Shown here: positions 18,632 through 27,075 of the stretch, in pieces
Layout: the number at the start of each line of letters is the position of its first letter
How positions within the stretch are numbered: position 1 is the first letter of the stretch
The notes under the pieces: generated by a model
The model's database searches: none
The model's input: the letters and a program-made list of their open reading frames with translations, nothing else
Told to the model about the DNA's origin: nothing
Assembly: GCF_902706225.1 (NCBI RefSeq)
Contig: NZ_CACSKB010000011.1
Location: forward strand, 1-64,000
From: Microbacterium sp. 18062
Lineage (GTDB): Bacteria; Actinomycetota; Actinomycetes; Actinomycetales; Microbacteriaceae
Direction: 5' to 3'
Length of the DNA: 64,000 bases
Program-made: the position numbers and the translations under genes

Positions 18632-19275
18632 TGGCCGACGATCCGTCCGTGCGGACGAAGGCCTCTGCCCGCCCTCCGCTCTCCGCCAAGACCCAGCTCC
18701 GCGTCGGGCGCCTCGTGAAGGCGCACGGGCTGAAGGGCGCCCTCAAGGTCGAGCTCTACACCGACGACCCGGACGGGCGCTTCGCCACCGGGGCCTCGTT
18801 CACCCTGCAGGTGCCGGACTCGTCGCCGTGGTTCGGCAAGAGCGTCACCGTCCGAGAGTTCCGCTGGATGAACTCGCACCCCGTCCTCTTCCTCGAAGGC
18901 GTCGACGACCGCAGCACCGCGGAGTCGCTCGTCCGTGCGATCCTGTGGATCGATCAGGATGCGGATGCCGAGCCCACCGAGGACGACGCCTGGTTCGACC
19001 ACCAGCTGGTCGGTCTCGACGTCGTCCGAGACGGGGCCGTCGTCGGCCGTGTCGCGCGGGTCGACCATCTGCCCGCCCAGGACCTCCTGATCGTCGACAC
19101 CGGAGAGAACGAGGTGCTCGTCCCCTTCGTGAAGGCGATCGTCCCCGAGGTCGACATCCGTGCCGGCCGCGTGGTGGTCACCCCGCCCCCCGGCCTGTTC
19201 GAGGAGCTCCCGCCCGAGGACGACGCCCCCGAGGGCGTGCCCGAGGAGCCCGCTCCCGGGGGCTCCGGAGCCTGA
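18631..19275 (+). CDS. rimM: 16S rRNA processing protein RimM
   Basis: RimM helps assemble the 30S head, binding S19. The 214-residue protein has the N-terminal barrel ([20 protein letters not shown]) and the C-terminal PRC-like barrel ([20 protein letters not shown]), then an acidic Pro/Glu tail. The start overlaps the khpA stop by one base and trmD begins one base after the stop. Confidence 0.96.
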   Translation: MADDPSVRTKASARPPLSAKTQLRVGRLVKAHGLKGALKVELYTDDPDGRFATGASFTLQVPDSSPWFGKSVTVREFRWMNSHPVLFLEGVDDRSTAESLVRAILWIDQDADAEPTEDDAWFDHQLVGLDVVRDGAVVGRVARVDHLPAQDLLIVDTGENEVLVPFVKAIVPEVDIRAGRVVVTPPPGLFEELPPEDDAPEGVPEEPAPGGSGA

Positions 19276-19276
19276 C

Positions 19277-19972
19277 GTGCGGATCGACGTCGTCACGATC
19301 TTCCCGGCGTTCTTCGACGTGCTGGAGGTCTCGCTGCTCGGTCGTGCCCGCGGCAGAGGCCTCATCGACGTGCGGGTGCACGATCTGCGCGACTGGACCC
19401 ACGATCGCCACCGCACCGTGGACGACACCCCCTACGGCGGCGGTGCCGGCATGGTCATGAAGCCCGAGCCGTGGGGCGCCGCGCTCGAGGCGATCGCGGC
19501 CGACGCGTCGACGACGCCCACCTTCGTCTTCCCGTCGCCCGCCGGCGAGCGCTTCGTGCAGGCCACGGCCCGGGAGTGGGCGGCGACGGACCATCTCGTC
19601 TTCGGCTGCGGCCGATACGAGGGCATCGACGAGCGGGTGTTCGCGTACGCGGGGACGCTCGGCCCGGTACGGCTCGCGAGCCTCGGCGACTATGTGCTCA
19701 ACGGGGGGGAGGTCGCCGCCATGGCGATGATCGAAGCCGTCGGGCGTCTCGTCCCCGGTGTCGTCGGCAACCCCGAGAGTCTCGTCGAGGAGTCCCACGA
19801 GGACGGGCTGCTCGAGTATCCCTCGTATACGAAACCCGCGTCGTGGCGCGGCTACGACGTCCCCGAGGTGCTCCTCAGCGGGCACCACGGACGCGTGGCC
19901 GAATGGCGCCGGGCGCAGCAGCTCGAACGCACGCGCACCCGGCGTCCCGACCTGCTCCCGGACGCCGACTGA
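19277..19972 (+). CDS. trmD: tRNA (guanine-37-N1) methyltransferase
   Basis: TrmD methylates G37 next to the anticodon, preventing frameshifts. The 231-residue SPOUT protein shows the conserved [20 protein letters not shown] loop, [11 protein letters not shown] and [20 protein letters not shown] at the trefoil knot. The GTG start is one base after rimM. The stop is embedded in a hairpin shared with convergent map. Confidence 0.97.
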   Translation: MRIDVVTIFPAFFDVLEVSLLGRARGRGLIDVRVHDLRDWTHDRHRTVDDTPYGGGAGMVMKPEPWGAALEAIAADASTTPTFVFPSPAGERFVQATAREWAATDHLVFGCGRYEGIDERVFAYAGTLGPVRLASLGDYVLNGGEVAAMAMIEAVGRLVPGVVGNPESLVEESHEDGLLEYPSYTKPASWRGYDVPEVLLSGHHGRVAEWRRAQQLERTRTRRPDLLPDAD

Positions 19973-19994
19973 GACCGGTGCGCCCGATCAGTCG
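19966..19994. terminator. bidirectional hairpin between trmD and map
   Basis: CGACTGA (19966-19972) pairs perfectly with TCAGTCG (19988-19994) across 15 bases. The left arm contains the trmD TGA and the right arm contains the map stop on the other strand. Confidence 0.45.
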
Positions 19995-20770
19995 ACGCCG
20001 AGGAACGACCGGTCGGTGAGGACGATCGGCCCGTCCGCCGTGATGGCGACGGTGTGCTCGGAGTGCGCGCCACGGGATCCGTCGGCGCTGCGCAGCGTCC
20101 AGCCGTCGGAATCGGTCACGAGCTTGTCGGTCGTGGCGAGGAACCACGGCTCGAGCGCGACGACCAGTCCCGCCCGCAGCGGATAGCCGCGTCCGGCCTT
20201 GCCGTCGTTGGGGATATGGGGATCGCCGTGCATGACGCGTCCGACGCCGTGACCGCCGAAGTCGGTGTTGATGGAGTAGCCCTCGCCGCGCGCGACCTGT
20301 GCCACGGCAGCCGAGATGTCGCCGATGCGGTGCTCGACGGTCGCCGCCTCGATCGCGGCGTCCAGCGCCCGCCGCGTCGTCTCGATCAGCCGCAGATCCT
20401 CGTCGCGGGCCGTTCCGACAACGAACGAGACCGCGGAATCGGCGACCCACCCGTCGATCGAGACCGCGAAGTCGAGCGAGACCAGGTCGCCGTCGCGCAG
20501 CGTGTAGTCGTGGGGGAGCCCGTGCAGCACGGCGTCGTTGATCGAGGTGCAGATCACCTTGCCGAACGGGCTGGCGCCGAAGGAGGGGTGGTAGTCGATG
20601 TAGCACGACTCGGCGCCGGTCCTGCGGATCAGCTCGTGCGCACGGCGGTCGATCGACAGCAGATTGGTCCCGACCGCGGTCTCGTCGCGGAGGGTCGCCA
20701 GCACCTCGGCGACGAAGCGGCCGACGGGCCGCATCTGCTCGATCTCGGCGGGGGTGCGCAGTTCGATCAT
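19988..20770 (-). CDS. map: methionine aminopeptidase, type I
   Basis: It removes the initiator methionine from new proteins. The 260-residue pita-bread enzyme has the expected metal ligands: Asp in SLDFAVSIDGWVADSAVSFV (two), His in FGGHGVGRVMH, Glu in VALEPWF and Glu in HSEHTVAI. The N-terminal zinc-finger extension of some actinobacterial paralogues is absent. The ATG at 20770 is preceded by AAGGAG. The gene interrupts the trmD-rplS run on the opposite strand. Confidence 0.95.
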   Translation of the reverse strand: MIELRTPAEIEQMRPVGRFVAEVLATLRDETAVGTNLLSIDRRAHELIRRTGAESCYIDYHPSFGASPFGKVICTSINDAVLHGLPHDYTLRDGDLVSLDFAVSIDGWVADSAVSFVVGTARDEDLRLIETTRRALDAAIEAATVEHRIGDISAAVAQVARGEGYSINTDFGGHGVGRVMHGDPHIPNDGKAGRGYPLRAGLVVALEPWFLATTDKLVTDSDGWTLRSADGSRGAHSEHTVAITADGPIVLTDRSFLGVD

Positions 20771-20784
20771 GGTGCTCCTTCTCT

Positions 20785-20812
20785 GTCCGCATCCATTCTC
20801 TCGGATGCGGAC
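20785..20812. repeat. 10-bp inverted repeat upstream of map
   Basis: GTCCGCATCC (20785-20794) and GGATGCGGAC (20803-20812) are perfect complements with an eight-base AT-richer loop. The repeat sits 14 bases beyond the map start codon in the divergent region, and each arm holds the over-used octamer GGATGCGG or its complement. It could be an operator for map or a paired copy of the genome-wide word. Confidence 0.45.
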
Positions 20813-20906
20813 GCGCACGTCCCACCGGTCGTCACAGGCTGAGCGATCCCGGTGAGTGCGCACGACACGCGCCGCGGGCGCACGAGCCCCGCGTACGATC
20901 TCAGGC

Positions 20907-21410
20907 ATGTGGGTGAGACGCGCGTTCTACGGGTGGCTGCTGCCGGCCGCCTTCCTGCTTCCGCTGTGGCTCTTCGTGGGCTGGGGCGTCTTCAACGCCG
21001 GGGGGTGGGCGTTCCTGTGGATGCTGTTCATCGCGATCCCGTCGGTGTTCATCGGCCAGCTCGCCCTCACCCTGATCACCCGCGCGCGGCCGAGCGTGCG
21101 CGCCGCGCGCGCCGTCTCCTGGGGGGACGTGCTCGGCTACGCGGTCTGGCACGCCCTGACGATCTCCCTCGGGTTCTACGTGTCGAGCTGGTGGGCTCCC
21201 GTGATGGTGCTCACGGTGATCGTGGGACTCGTCCTCGTCTCGCTGCAGCTGCGTGAGCTCTGGCGGGAGGCGCGCCCGGGAGACATCGTGCTGCACACGA
21301 ACAGCGGCGCCGCCTACATCCCCGCCCCGCACCCGTCGGCGCAGGAACGCGCCGACGCCGAGCCCCACGAGGTCATCGTGGTGGAGGAGCGCCCGACCGC
21401 GGAGCGATGA
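20907..21410 (+). CDS. small membrane protein, four predicted helices
   Basis: The 167-residue protein has hydrophobic segments near residues 8-24 (LLPAAFLLPLWLFVGWGVF), 30-50 (FLWMLFIAIPSVFIGQLALTL), 72-90 (GYAVWHALTISLGFYVSSW) and 92-110 (PVMVLTVIVGLVLVSLQL), followed by a soluble tail of about 50 residues. It lacks the size and motifs of a transporter and I do not recognise it. The ATG is seven bases after TACGAT, so I chose it over the longer frame from 20856. Confidence 0.7.
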   Translation: MWVRRAFYGWLLPAAFLLPLWLFVGWGVFNAGGWAFLWMLFIAIPSVFIGQLALTLITRARPSVRAARAVSWGDVLGYAVWHALTISLGFYVSSWWAPVMVLTVIVGLVLVSLQLRELWREARPGDIVLHTNSGAAYIPAPHPSAQERADAEPHEVIVVEERPTAER

Positions 21411-21414
21411 CGTT

Positions 21415-21577
21415 TTGTCGCTGCCGCCCGCGCGTGGCAGAATGGACCTTCGTGCCCTGACCGACTCTGCCTCAGGGGAGTCCGCCGCTCGTCACCGACC
21501 GGCACCGGCACCGTCTCCACTTCGTGAACACCCATTTTTCGCACCCGACCTGTGGCGGTTGCAGGAAGAGATCAACC
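21415..21577 (+). promoter_or_regulatory. rplS promoter and leader
   Basis: TTGTCG (21415-21420) and CAGAAT (21438-21443) are separated by 17 bases, one of the clearest promoters in the window. Transcription from about 21450 gives a leader near 128 bases before rplS. L19 leaders that bind L19 are known in other bacteria; whether this one folds that way cannot be judged by eye. Confidence 0.55.
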
Positions 21578-21925
21578 ATGCAGATCCTCGACGTCGTCGA
21601 CGCGGCATCGCTCCGCTCCGACATCCCCGCTTTCGGCCCCGGCGACACCGTCAAGGTGCACGTGAACATCACCGAGGGAAGCCGCTCCCGCATCCAGGTC
21701 TTCCAGGGCGTCGTCATCGGCCGCTCGGGCGACGGCGTGCGCGAGACCTTCACGGTCCGCAAGATCAGCTTCCAGGTCGGCGTCGAGCGCGTCTTCCCGG
21801 TGCACTCGCCGGTCATCGACAAGATCGAGGTCGTCACCCGCGGTGACGTTCGTCGCGCGAAGCTCTACTACCTCCGCAACCTTCGCGGCAAGAAGGCGAA
21901 GATCAAGGAGAAGCGCGACAACTAG
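21578..21925 (+). CDS. rplS: 50S ribosomal protein L19
   Basis: L19 lies at the interface of the ribosomal subunits. The 115-residue sequence ([59 protein letters not shown]) is typical and complete. The ATG at 21578 follows AGGAAGAG. It is followed by a very strong hairpin, so it forms a single-gene transcript. Confidence 0.97.
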   Translation: MQILDVVDAASLRSDIPAFGPGDTVKVHVNITEGSRSRIQVFQGVVIGRSGDGVRETFTVRKISFQVGVERVFPVHSPVIDKIEVVTRGDVRRAKLYYLRNLRGKKAKIKEKRDN

Positions 21926-21935
21926 TCGTTCCGAT

Positions 21936-21968
21936 CGAGACCCCCGGCGCCGAGCGCCGGGGGTCTCG
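21936..21968 (+). terminator. strong terminator hairpin after rplS
   Basis: CGAGACCCCCGGCGC (21936-21950) pairs perfectly over 15 bases with GCGCCGGGGGTCTCG (21954-21968) around a three-base loop. It is followed by TCGTGTC rather than a T-run. Confidence 0.85.
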
Positions 21969-22065
21969 TCGTGTCCGCGGCCGCGCGCGGGCGTCGTGCG
22001 TCTTCTCAGCGCGCGATGTGCGACGCTAGAGACCGGCGTGAGCCGCCCCGCACCGAAGGACCCCC

Positions 22066-22830
22066 ATGACGAGCGACAACGCGATGCCCGACGTCTCCGC
22101 ATCCGAGGCACCGCGTGCCGCCCGAGGCGGTCGGGGAGTCGTGACGTTCCTGCGGGACGTCGTGGTGATCGTGCTGATCGCGCTCGTGGTGTCGTTCCTG
22201 GTGAAGACCTTCATCGTCCGTTCGTTCTACATCCCGTCCGCGTCGATGGAGCAGACCCTCGTCGAACAGGACCGCATCCTGGTCGACGAGCTGACGCCGC
22301 GCTTCGGCGGGTACGACCGCGGTGACGTGGTGGTCTTCCGCGACCCGGGGGGATGGCTCGGGCCCGAGGCCGCCGCCCCGTCACAGGGACCCGTCGTCGA
22401 CGCGGTCGAGTGGGTGCTCTCGCTCGTCGGCCTCGCAGCGCCCGACAGCGACGACCACCTCATCAAACGGATCATCGGCCTGCCCGGAGACCGGGTCGTC
22501 TGCTGCAACGAGCTGGGCCAGCTGACGGTCAACGGGACGCCCATCGACGAGACCTCCTATCTGCAGCTCCCCGAGTCCGGCGCCCCCGCGTCGGCGCTCG
22601 AGTTCGACGTGACGGTGCCGGAGGGATCCCTCTGGGTCATGGGCGACAACCGCTACCGCTCGAAGGACTCCCGCTACAACCAGGAACAGCCCGGCAAGGG
22701 GTTCGTGCCGATGGACAACCTGGTGGGGCGCGCGTTCCTCATCACGTGGCCGTTCGACCGCTTCGGGCTCATCGACTTCCACCACGAGGTGTTCTCCGCC
22801 GTCCCGGATCCCGAGGACGGCGACCGATGA
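22066..22830 (+). CDS. lepB: signal peptidase I
   Basis: It cleaves signal peptides from exported proteins at the outer face of the membrane. The 254-residue enzyme has one N-terminal membrane helix (about residues 30-50), the catalytic Ser60 in IPSASMEQTL and the general base Lys134 in HLIKRIIGLPGD, followed by GSLWVMGDNRYRSKDSRYN. The stop overlaps the rnhB start (ATGA), so they are coupled. Confidence 0.96.
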   Translation: MTSDNAMPDVSASEAPRAARGGRGVVTFLRDVVVIVLIALVVSFLVKTFIVRSFYIPSASMEQTLVEQDRILVDELTPRFGGYDRGDVVVFRDPGGWLGPEAAAPSQGPVVDAVEWVLSLVGLAAPDSDDHLIKRIIGLPGDRVVCCNELGQLTVNGTPIDETSYLQLPESGAPASALEFDVTVPEGSLWVMGDNRYRSKDSRYNQEQPGKGFVPMDNLVGRAFLITWPFDRFGLIDFHHEVFSAVPDPEDGDR

Positions 22831-23507
22831 CGCCCGCGGTGCCGACGCTCCGTGTCGAGCGGGCGCTCTGGGCCGAGGGACGGATCGTGATCGCCTGCGA
22901 CGAGGTCGGCCGCGGCGCGCTGGCCGGACCCGTGGCGATCGGCGCGGCCGTGCTCGCCCCGCGGTCGGGTCGTCCCCGCGTCCCGGAGGGGCTGCGCGAC
23001 TCCAAGCTGATCCCGGAGGCGCGCCGCCCCGATGTCGCCGCGCGCGCCGGCGCCTGGGTCGACGCGTCCGCCATCGGCTGGTCGACGTCGGCCGAGATCG
23101 ACGAGGTCGGGATCACCCGGGCGCTCGGGCGGGCCGCGCACCGGGCGATCGAGGGGCTCCGGGCGCAGGGCGTGCAGATCGGCGAGGCGCTCGTGATCCT
23201 CGACGGGAGCCACGACTACATCTCGGCGGCCGGAGCGCTGGAGTGCGCCGTCCGACCGATCGTGAAGGCGGACCGCGACTGCGCCAGCGCCGCGGCCGCA
23301 TCCGTGCTCGCCAAGGTCGCTCGCGATGGGCTGATGGTCGACCTCCACGGCACCGAGCCGGTGTACGTCTGGGACCGGAACAAGGGCTACGCGAGCGCGG
23401 AGCATCGCGCGGCGATCTCCGCGCACGGCATGAGCTCCCATCACCGCGCCTCGTGGGCGATCGCCGGGACTCCGACGGATGGGCGAGGGAACACCCGTCC
23501 GATCTAG
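22827..23507 (+). CDS. rnhB: ribonuclease HII
   Basis: RNase HII cuts RNA in RNA-DNA hybrids, including single ribonucleotides in DNA. The 226-residue protein has the metal-binding motif ACDEVGRGALAGPV near residue 25, LVILDGSHDYIS and KADRDCASAAAASVLAKVAR. Its frame extends far upstream inside lepB, but the ATG at 22827 with the ATGA overlap is the natural start. Its TAG stop is part of TAGGAT, a likely -10 for the next gene. Confidence 0.95.
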   Translation: MTPAVPTLRVERALWAEGRIVIACDEVGRGALAGPVAIGAAVLAPRSGRPRVPEGLRDSKLIPEARRPDVAARAGAWVDASAIGWSTSAEIDEVGITRALGRAAHRAIEGLRAQGVQIGEALVILDGSHDYISAAGALECAVRPIVKADRDCASAAAASVLAKVARDGLMVDLHGTEPVYVWDRNKGYASAEHRAAISAHGMSSHHRASWAIAGTPTDGRGNTRPI

Positions 23508-23519
23508 GATGGGAGCACC

Positions 23520-23843
23520 ATGGATGACGACGCCTTCGAAGACTACGATCGCGAACTCGAGCTCGCGCTGTACCGCGAGTATCGGGATGTCGTCTCGCAG
23601 TTCCAGTACGTGATCGAGACCGAGCGGCGGTTCTACCTCGCCAACGAGGTCAACGTCGTACGCCGGGACACGGAGCACGACTTCTACTTCGAGATCTCGA
23701 TGAACGACGTGTGGGTGTGGGACATCTACCGCGCCGACCGCTTCGTCAAAGGCGTCCGCGTGCTGACGTTCAAGGACGTCAACGTCGAGGAGCTCTCGCG
23801 TCGCGACTTCCAGCTTCCCGAGGAGCTCTCGCTCGACAACTGA
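23520..23843 (+). CDS. DUF2469 protein
   Basis: This 107-residue acidic protein, conserved directly after rnhB in many actinobacteria, matches DUF2469 (FEDYDRELELALYREYRDVV, FYFEISMNDVWVWDIYRADR). Its function is unknown. TAGGAT at 23505-23510 lies nine bases before the ATG, with GGGAG between, so either a leaderless-like or a short-leader start is possible. Confidence 0.88.
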   Translation: MDDDAFEDYDRELELALYREYRDVVSQFQYVIETERRFYLANEVNVVRRDTEHDFYFEISMNDVWVWDIYRADRFVKGVRVLTFKDVNVEELSRRDFQLPEELSLDN

Positions 23844-23938
23844 GCGACCTGGCCTCCCCAGGCGGCGGATGCGGCTGATCGGTCCCGATCGGCCGCACGG
23901 CGTCCACGGGCCCCGCCCGAGAAGAGCACGCTGTCGGC

Positions 23939-24301
23939 ATGGCAGCGAAAGACATCCTCGGTCGCGACGGTGAGGACGCCGTCGCGGCGTACCTGACGCG
24001 CGACGGCTACGACATCCTGGACCGCAACTGGCGATGCGCCCAGGGCGAGGTCGACATCGTCGCGCGGGACGGCGCGGAGATCGTCGTCGTCGAGGTGAAG
24101 ACCCGCTCGACCGAGCTGTTCGGGCATCCGCTCGAGGCCGTCGACGCCCGCAAGCGCACCCGGCTCTGGCGCCTCGCCGTCGCGTGGGCGCAGCAGCATC
24201 CCGACCTGGCGCGCGGGTTGCGGCTCCGGCTCGATGTCGTCTCCGTGCTCGGCGCGAAGGCCCCGGCGTTCCGTCTCGAACATCTGCGAGACGTGCGATG
24301 A
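23939..24301 (+). CDS. YraN family (UPF0102) putative endonuclease
   Basis: The 120-residue protein has the restriction-endonuclease-like core: GEDAVAAYLTRDGYDILDRN, then EVDIVARDGAEIVVVEVKTR, which contains the D-(E)xK type catalytic pattern, and an Arg-rich C-terminal helix. UPF0102 proteins are conserved but poorly characterised. The stop overlaps the comM start (ATGA), linking it to DNA uptake and processing genes. Confidence 0.9.
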   Translation: MAAKDILGRDGEDAVAAYLTRDGYDILDRNWRCAQGEVDIVARDGAEIVVVEVKTRSTELFGHPLEAVDARKRTRLWRLAVAWAQQHPDLARGLRLRLDVVSVLGAKAPAFRLEHLRDVR

Positions 24302-25827
24302 CGGTCGCGCGCACCTGGTCGGTCGCGCTGTCGGGGCTCGAGGGCACCCTCATCGAGGTCGAAGCCGACCTCAGCCAGCAGACGCCCGAGTTCCGGATCA
24401 TCGGTCTGGGCGACCGGGCGCTGGGGGAGGCCGTGCAGCGCGTGCACAACGCGTGCGCGAACTCGGGCCTGCCGCTGCCGCGCCGCCGGATCACCGTGAA
24501 CCTGTCGCCGGCCAGCCTGCCCAAGCAGGGGTCGGCGTTCGACCTCGCGATCGCGATCGCGGCGCTCGCGACGGACGGCGAGCTCGACGCCGCTGCGGTC
24601 GCGACGACCGTGCACCTCGGCGAGCTCGGGCTCGACGGGCGGCTGCGGCCCGTCGCCGGGGTCCTGCCCGCGGTCGTCGCGGCGGTGAGGGCGGGCCGGC
24701 CCCGCATCGTGGTGCCGGCGGGCAATCTCGCCGAGGCCATGCTCGTCGAGGGCATCGAGGTGATCGGCGCCGCCACGCTCGCAGAGGTCGCGGCCCGGCA
24801 CGGCGCCGAGATCGAGCCGCCGGAGTCGACCGACCCGGTGCAGCCGGCACCCTCGCCCGGCCCCGAGGCCGAGGCGCTCGACCTCGCCGACGTCGTCGGG
24901 CAACGCGAGGCGGTCGAGGCGCTCGTCGTGGCCGCGGCCGGTGGGCACCACCTGCTGCTGAGCGGACCTCCTGGCGCGGGCAAGACCATGCTGGCGCGTC
25001 GGCTCCCCGGCATCCTGCCGGAGCTCGACGAGCGTGCGGCTCTGGCGGTCGCCTCGGTCCGCTCGCTCTCGGGCGAGCCCGTCACCTCGCTCAGCCGCAT
25101 CCCACCGCTGGAGGCGCCGCACCACACGGCGAGCGTCGTCGCACTCGTCGGCGGCGGGTCGCGCGTCATCCGTCCCGGTGCGATCGCCCGGGCGAGCGAG
25201 GGCGTCCTGTTCCTCGACGAGGCGGGGGAGTTCCCCGCCTCCGTGCTCGACGCGCTCCGGCAGCCGCTCGAGCGGGGAGACATCGAGATCCATCGCTCGG
25301 GCGTCGCCGTGCGGTACCCGGCACGATTCCAGCTCGTGCTCGCGACGAACCCGTGTCCCTGCGGCAACTATGGGGTGCGCGGAGCGGCCTGCGAGTGCGC
25401 ACCGTTCGCGATCCGGCGGTACCTCGGCCGGCTCTCCGGTCCTCTCCTGGACCGCGTCGACATCGAACTGCCCCTGCGGCGGGTGTCGAGCGCCTCCGGC
25501 GATCCGCTCGAGACACGGGAGAGCAGCGCGCACGCCCGGGAACGGGTGGCGCGTGCGCGCCGGAGCGCCGTGCGCCGGCTGCGCGAGACGCCGTGGCGGC
25601 GGAACGTGGACGTGTCGGGCACGTGGCTGCGCGAGGGGCCCGGAGCGCCGGAGCCCTCGGTGCGCAGACCCCTCGATGCGGCTTTGGAGCGCGGCGCGCT
25701 GACCCTGCGCGGATACGACCGGGTGCTCCGGGTCGCCTGGACCCTCGCCGACCTCGAGGAACGCCCGCGGCTGGAGGTCCGGGACATCGGCCGGGCGCTG
25801 TTCATGAAGAAGGGGATCACGGCATGA
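24298..25827 (+). CDS. comM: ComM/YifB-type Mg-chelatase-like AAA+ ATPase
   Basis: The 509-residue protein has an N-terminal Lon-like fold domain (VALSGLEGTLIEVEADLSQQ), then a magnesium-chelatase AAA+ core with Walker A GPPGAGKT near residue 223 and Walker B VLFLDEAGEF, a cysteine-rich insert (NPCPCGNYGVRGAACECA) and a C-terminal lid. ComM is a branch-migration helicase acting in natural transformation in proteobacteria; the same role here is inferred. It overlaps yraN and dprA at both ends by four bases. Confidence 0.93.
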   Translation: MTVARTWSVALSGLEGTLIEVEADLSQQTPEFRIIGLGDRALGEAVQRVHNACANSGLPLPRRRITVNLSPASLPKQGSAFDLAIAIAALATDGELDAAAVATTVHLGELGLDGRLRPVAGVLPAVVAAVRAGRPRIVVPAGNLAEAMLVEGIEVIGAATLAEVAARHGAEIEPPESTDPVQPAPSPGPEAEALDLADVVGQREAVEALVVAAAGGHHLLLSGPPGAGKTMLARRLPGILPELDERAALAVASVRSLSGEPVTSLSRIPPLEAPHHTASVVALVGGGSRVIRPGAIARASEGVLFLDEAGEFPASVLDALRQPLERGDIEIHRSGVAVRYPARFQLVLATNPCPCGNYGVRGAACECAPFAIRRYLGRLSGPLLDRVDIELPLRRVSSASGDPLETRESSAHARERVARARRSAVRRLRETPWRRNVDVSGTWLREGPGAPEPSVRRPLDAALERGALTLRGYDRVLRVAWTLADLEERPRLEVRDIGRALFMKKGITA

Positions 25828-26999
25828 CCGACGTCTTCGAGCGGGCGGATGAGATCGCCGACGCGCTCGGTCCGCGCTCGGACACCGCCCAGGGACGCCG
25901 GGACCGAGTCGCCCGCATCGCCTGGAGCTGTCTGATCGAGCCGGGCGACCGGGTCGCCGGCGCCCTCGTCCGCGCTCGCGGTGCAGCGGAGGCGTGGGAG
26001 CTCGTCGCCGGGGATCCGGATCCCCGCGAGCTCGTCGCCGGTGCTCTCGTCGATCCCCGCGAGGCGCGGGCGGCGCTGGATCGCTGGCGACCGCGGCGGG
26101 GCGGCGGCACCGTGCACGATGCCGTCGAACGGGCGCGGCGTAATCGCATCGCGGTCATCACGCCGAACGACGACCTGTGGCCGGCCGCCGTCGACGACCT
26201 GGGCGACCACGCCCCGCCATGCCTCTGGGTGCGCGGGGACGTACGCCGACTCGCCGAGCTGACGCGCTCGGTGGCCGTGGTGGGCGCCCGCGCGGCGACG
26301 TCGTACGGCGAGCACGTCGCCGACGAGGTGGCAGCGGGTCTCGCCCGGTCGGGGATCGCCGTCGTCTCGGGGGCGGCGTACGGCATCGACGGGGCTGCGC
26401 ACCGGGCCGCGCTGGCGGCCGGCGGCCGCACCTTCGCCTTCCTCGCCGGTGGCAGCGATCGTCCCTATCCGAGCGGGCACACCGATCTGCTGGAGCGGAT
26501 CGCCGCCACCGCGGCCGTCATCAGCGAGGTCCCGTGCGGAGCCGCGCCCACCAAATGGCGGTTCCTCCAGCGCAACAGGCTGATCGCGGCGGTGTCGTCC
26601 GCGACCGTCGTGGTCGAGGCGGGGCTCCGCAGCGGATCGCTCAACACGGCGGGGCATGCCGCTGCGCTCGGCCGCGCGATCGGGGCGGTTCCCGGTCCGG
26701 TGACCAGCGCGGCCTCGGCGGGCACCCATCGGCTGCTCCGCGAGTTCGACGCGGTCTGCGTGACCAGCGCCGCGGATGCCCGCGAGCTGATCGGCGTCGT
26801 GCCGCTCGGAGACGACGCCGTGCGTCCGCCCGACGATCCGGAGCACACGCGCGTGCGCGATGCGCTGAGCGACCGCACCGTGCTGACGGTGCCGGCGATC
26901 GCCGCGCGGTCCGGGATGTCGGTGGCCGATGTCGAGGCGGTGCTGGGTGCGATGCTGCTCGACGGGCGGGGCGAGGGATGGCGCCGGCGCCGCTCGTGA
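25824..26999 (+). CDS. dprA: DNA processing protein DprA
   Basis: DprA loads RecA on incoming single-stranded DNA during transformation. The 391-residue protein has a helical N-terminus, the Rossmann core (SVAVVGARAATSYGEHVA, SGIAVVSGAAYGIDGAAHRA, FLAGGSDRPYP, FLQRNRLIAAVSSATVVVEA) and a winged-helix-like C-terminus. It ends in an Arg run (GWRRRRS). Competence machinery itself is not in this window. Confidence 0.94.
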   Translation: MTDVFERADEIADALGPRSDTAQGRRDRVARIAWSCLIEPGDRVAGALVRARGAAEAWELVAGDPDPRELVAGALVDPREARAALDRWRPRRGGGTVHDAVERARRNRIAVITPNDDLWPAAVDDLGDHAPPCLWVRGDVRRLAELTRSVAVVGARAATSYGEHVADEVAAGLARSGIAVVSGAAYGIDGAAHRAALAAGGRTFAFLAGGSDRPYPSGHTDLLERIAATAAVISEVPCGAAPTKWRFLQRNRLIAAVSSATVVVEAGLRSGSLNTAGHAAALGRAIGAVPGPVTSAASAGTHRLLREFDAVCVTSAADARELIGVVPLGDDAVRPPDDPEHTRVRDALSDRTVLTVPAIAARSGMSVADVEAVLGAMLLDGRGEGWRRRRS

Positions 27000-27075
27000 G
27001 AGTGTTCGTCGCCGACCCGGGCGGACACCGGGGCGCCTGCCCGTCGGCCGGTCGGAGCGGGGCCATGCTGGCGGG

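Noticed and set aside
21450..21577. Riboswitch in the rplS leader
   Set aside because: No recognised riboswitch core could be seen by eye; only a generic leader is claimed.
24300..26999. Complete natural competence locus
   Set aside because: comM and dprA are present but are widespread housekeeping genes; no comEA/comEC or pilus genes are in the window.
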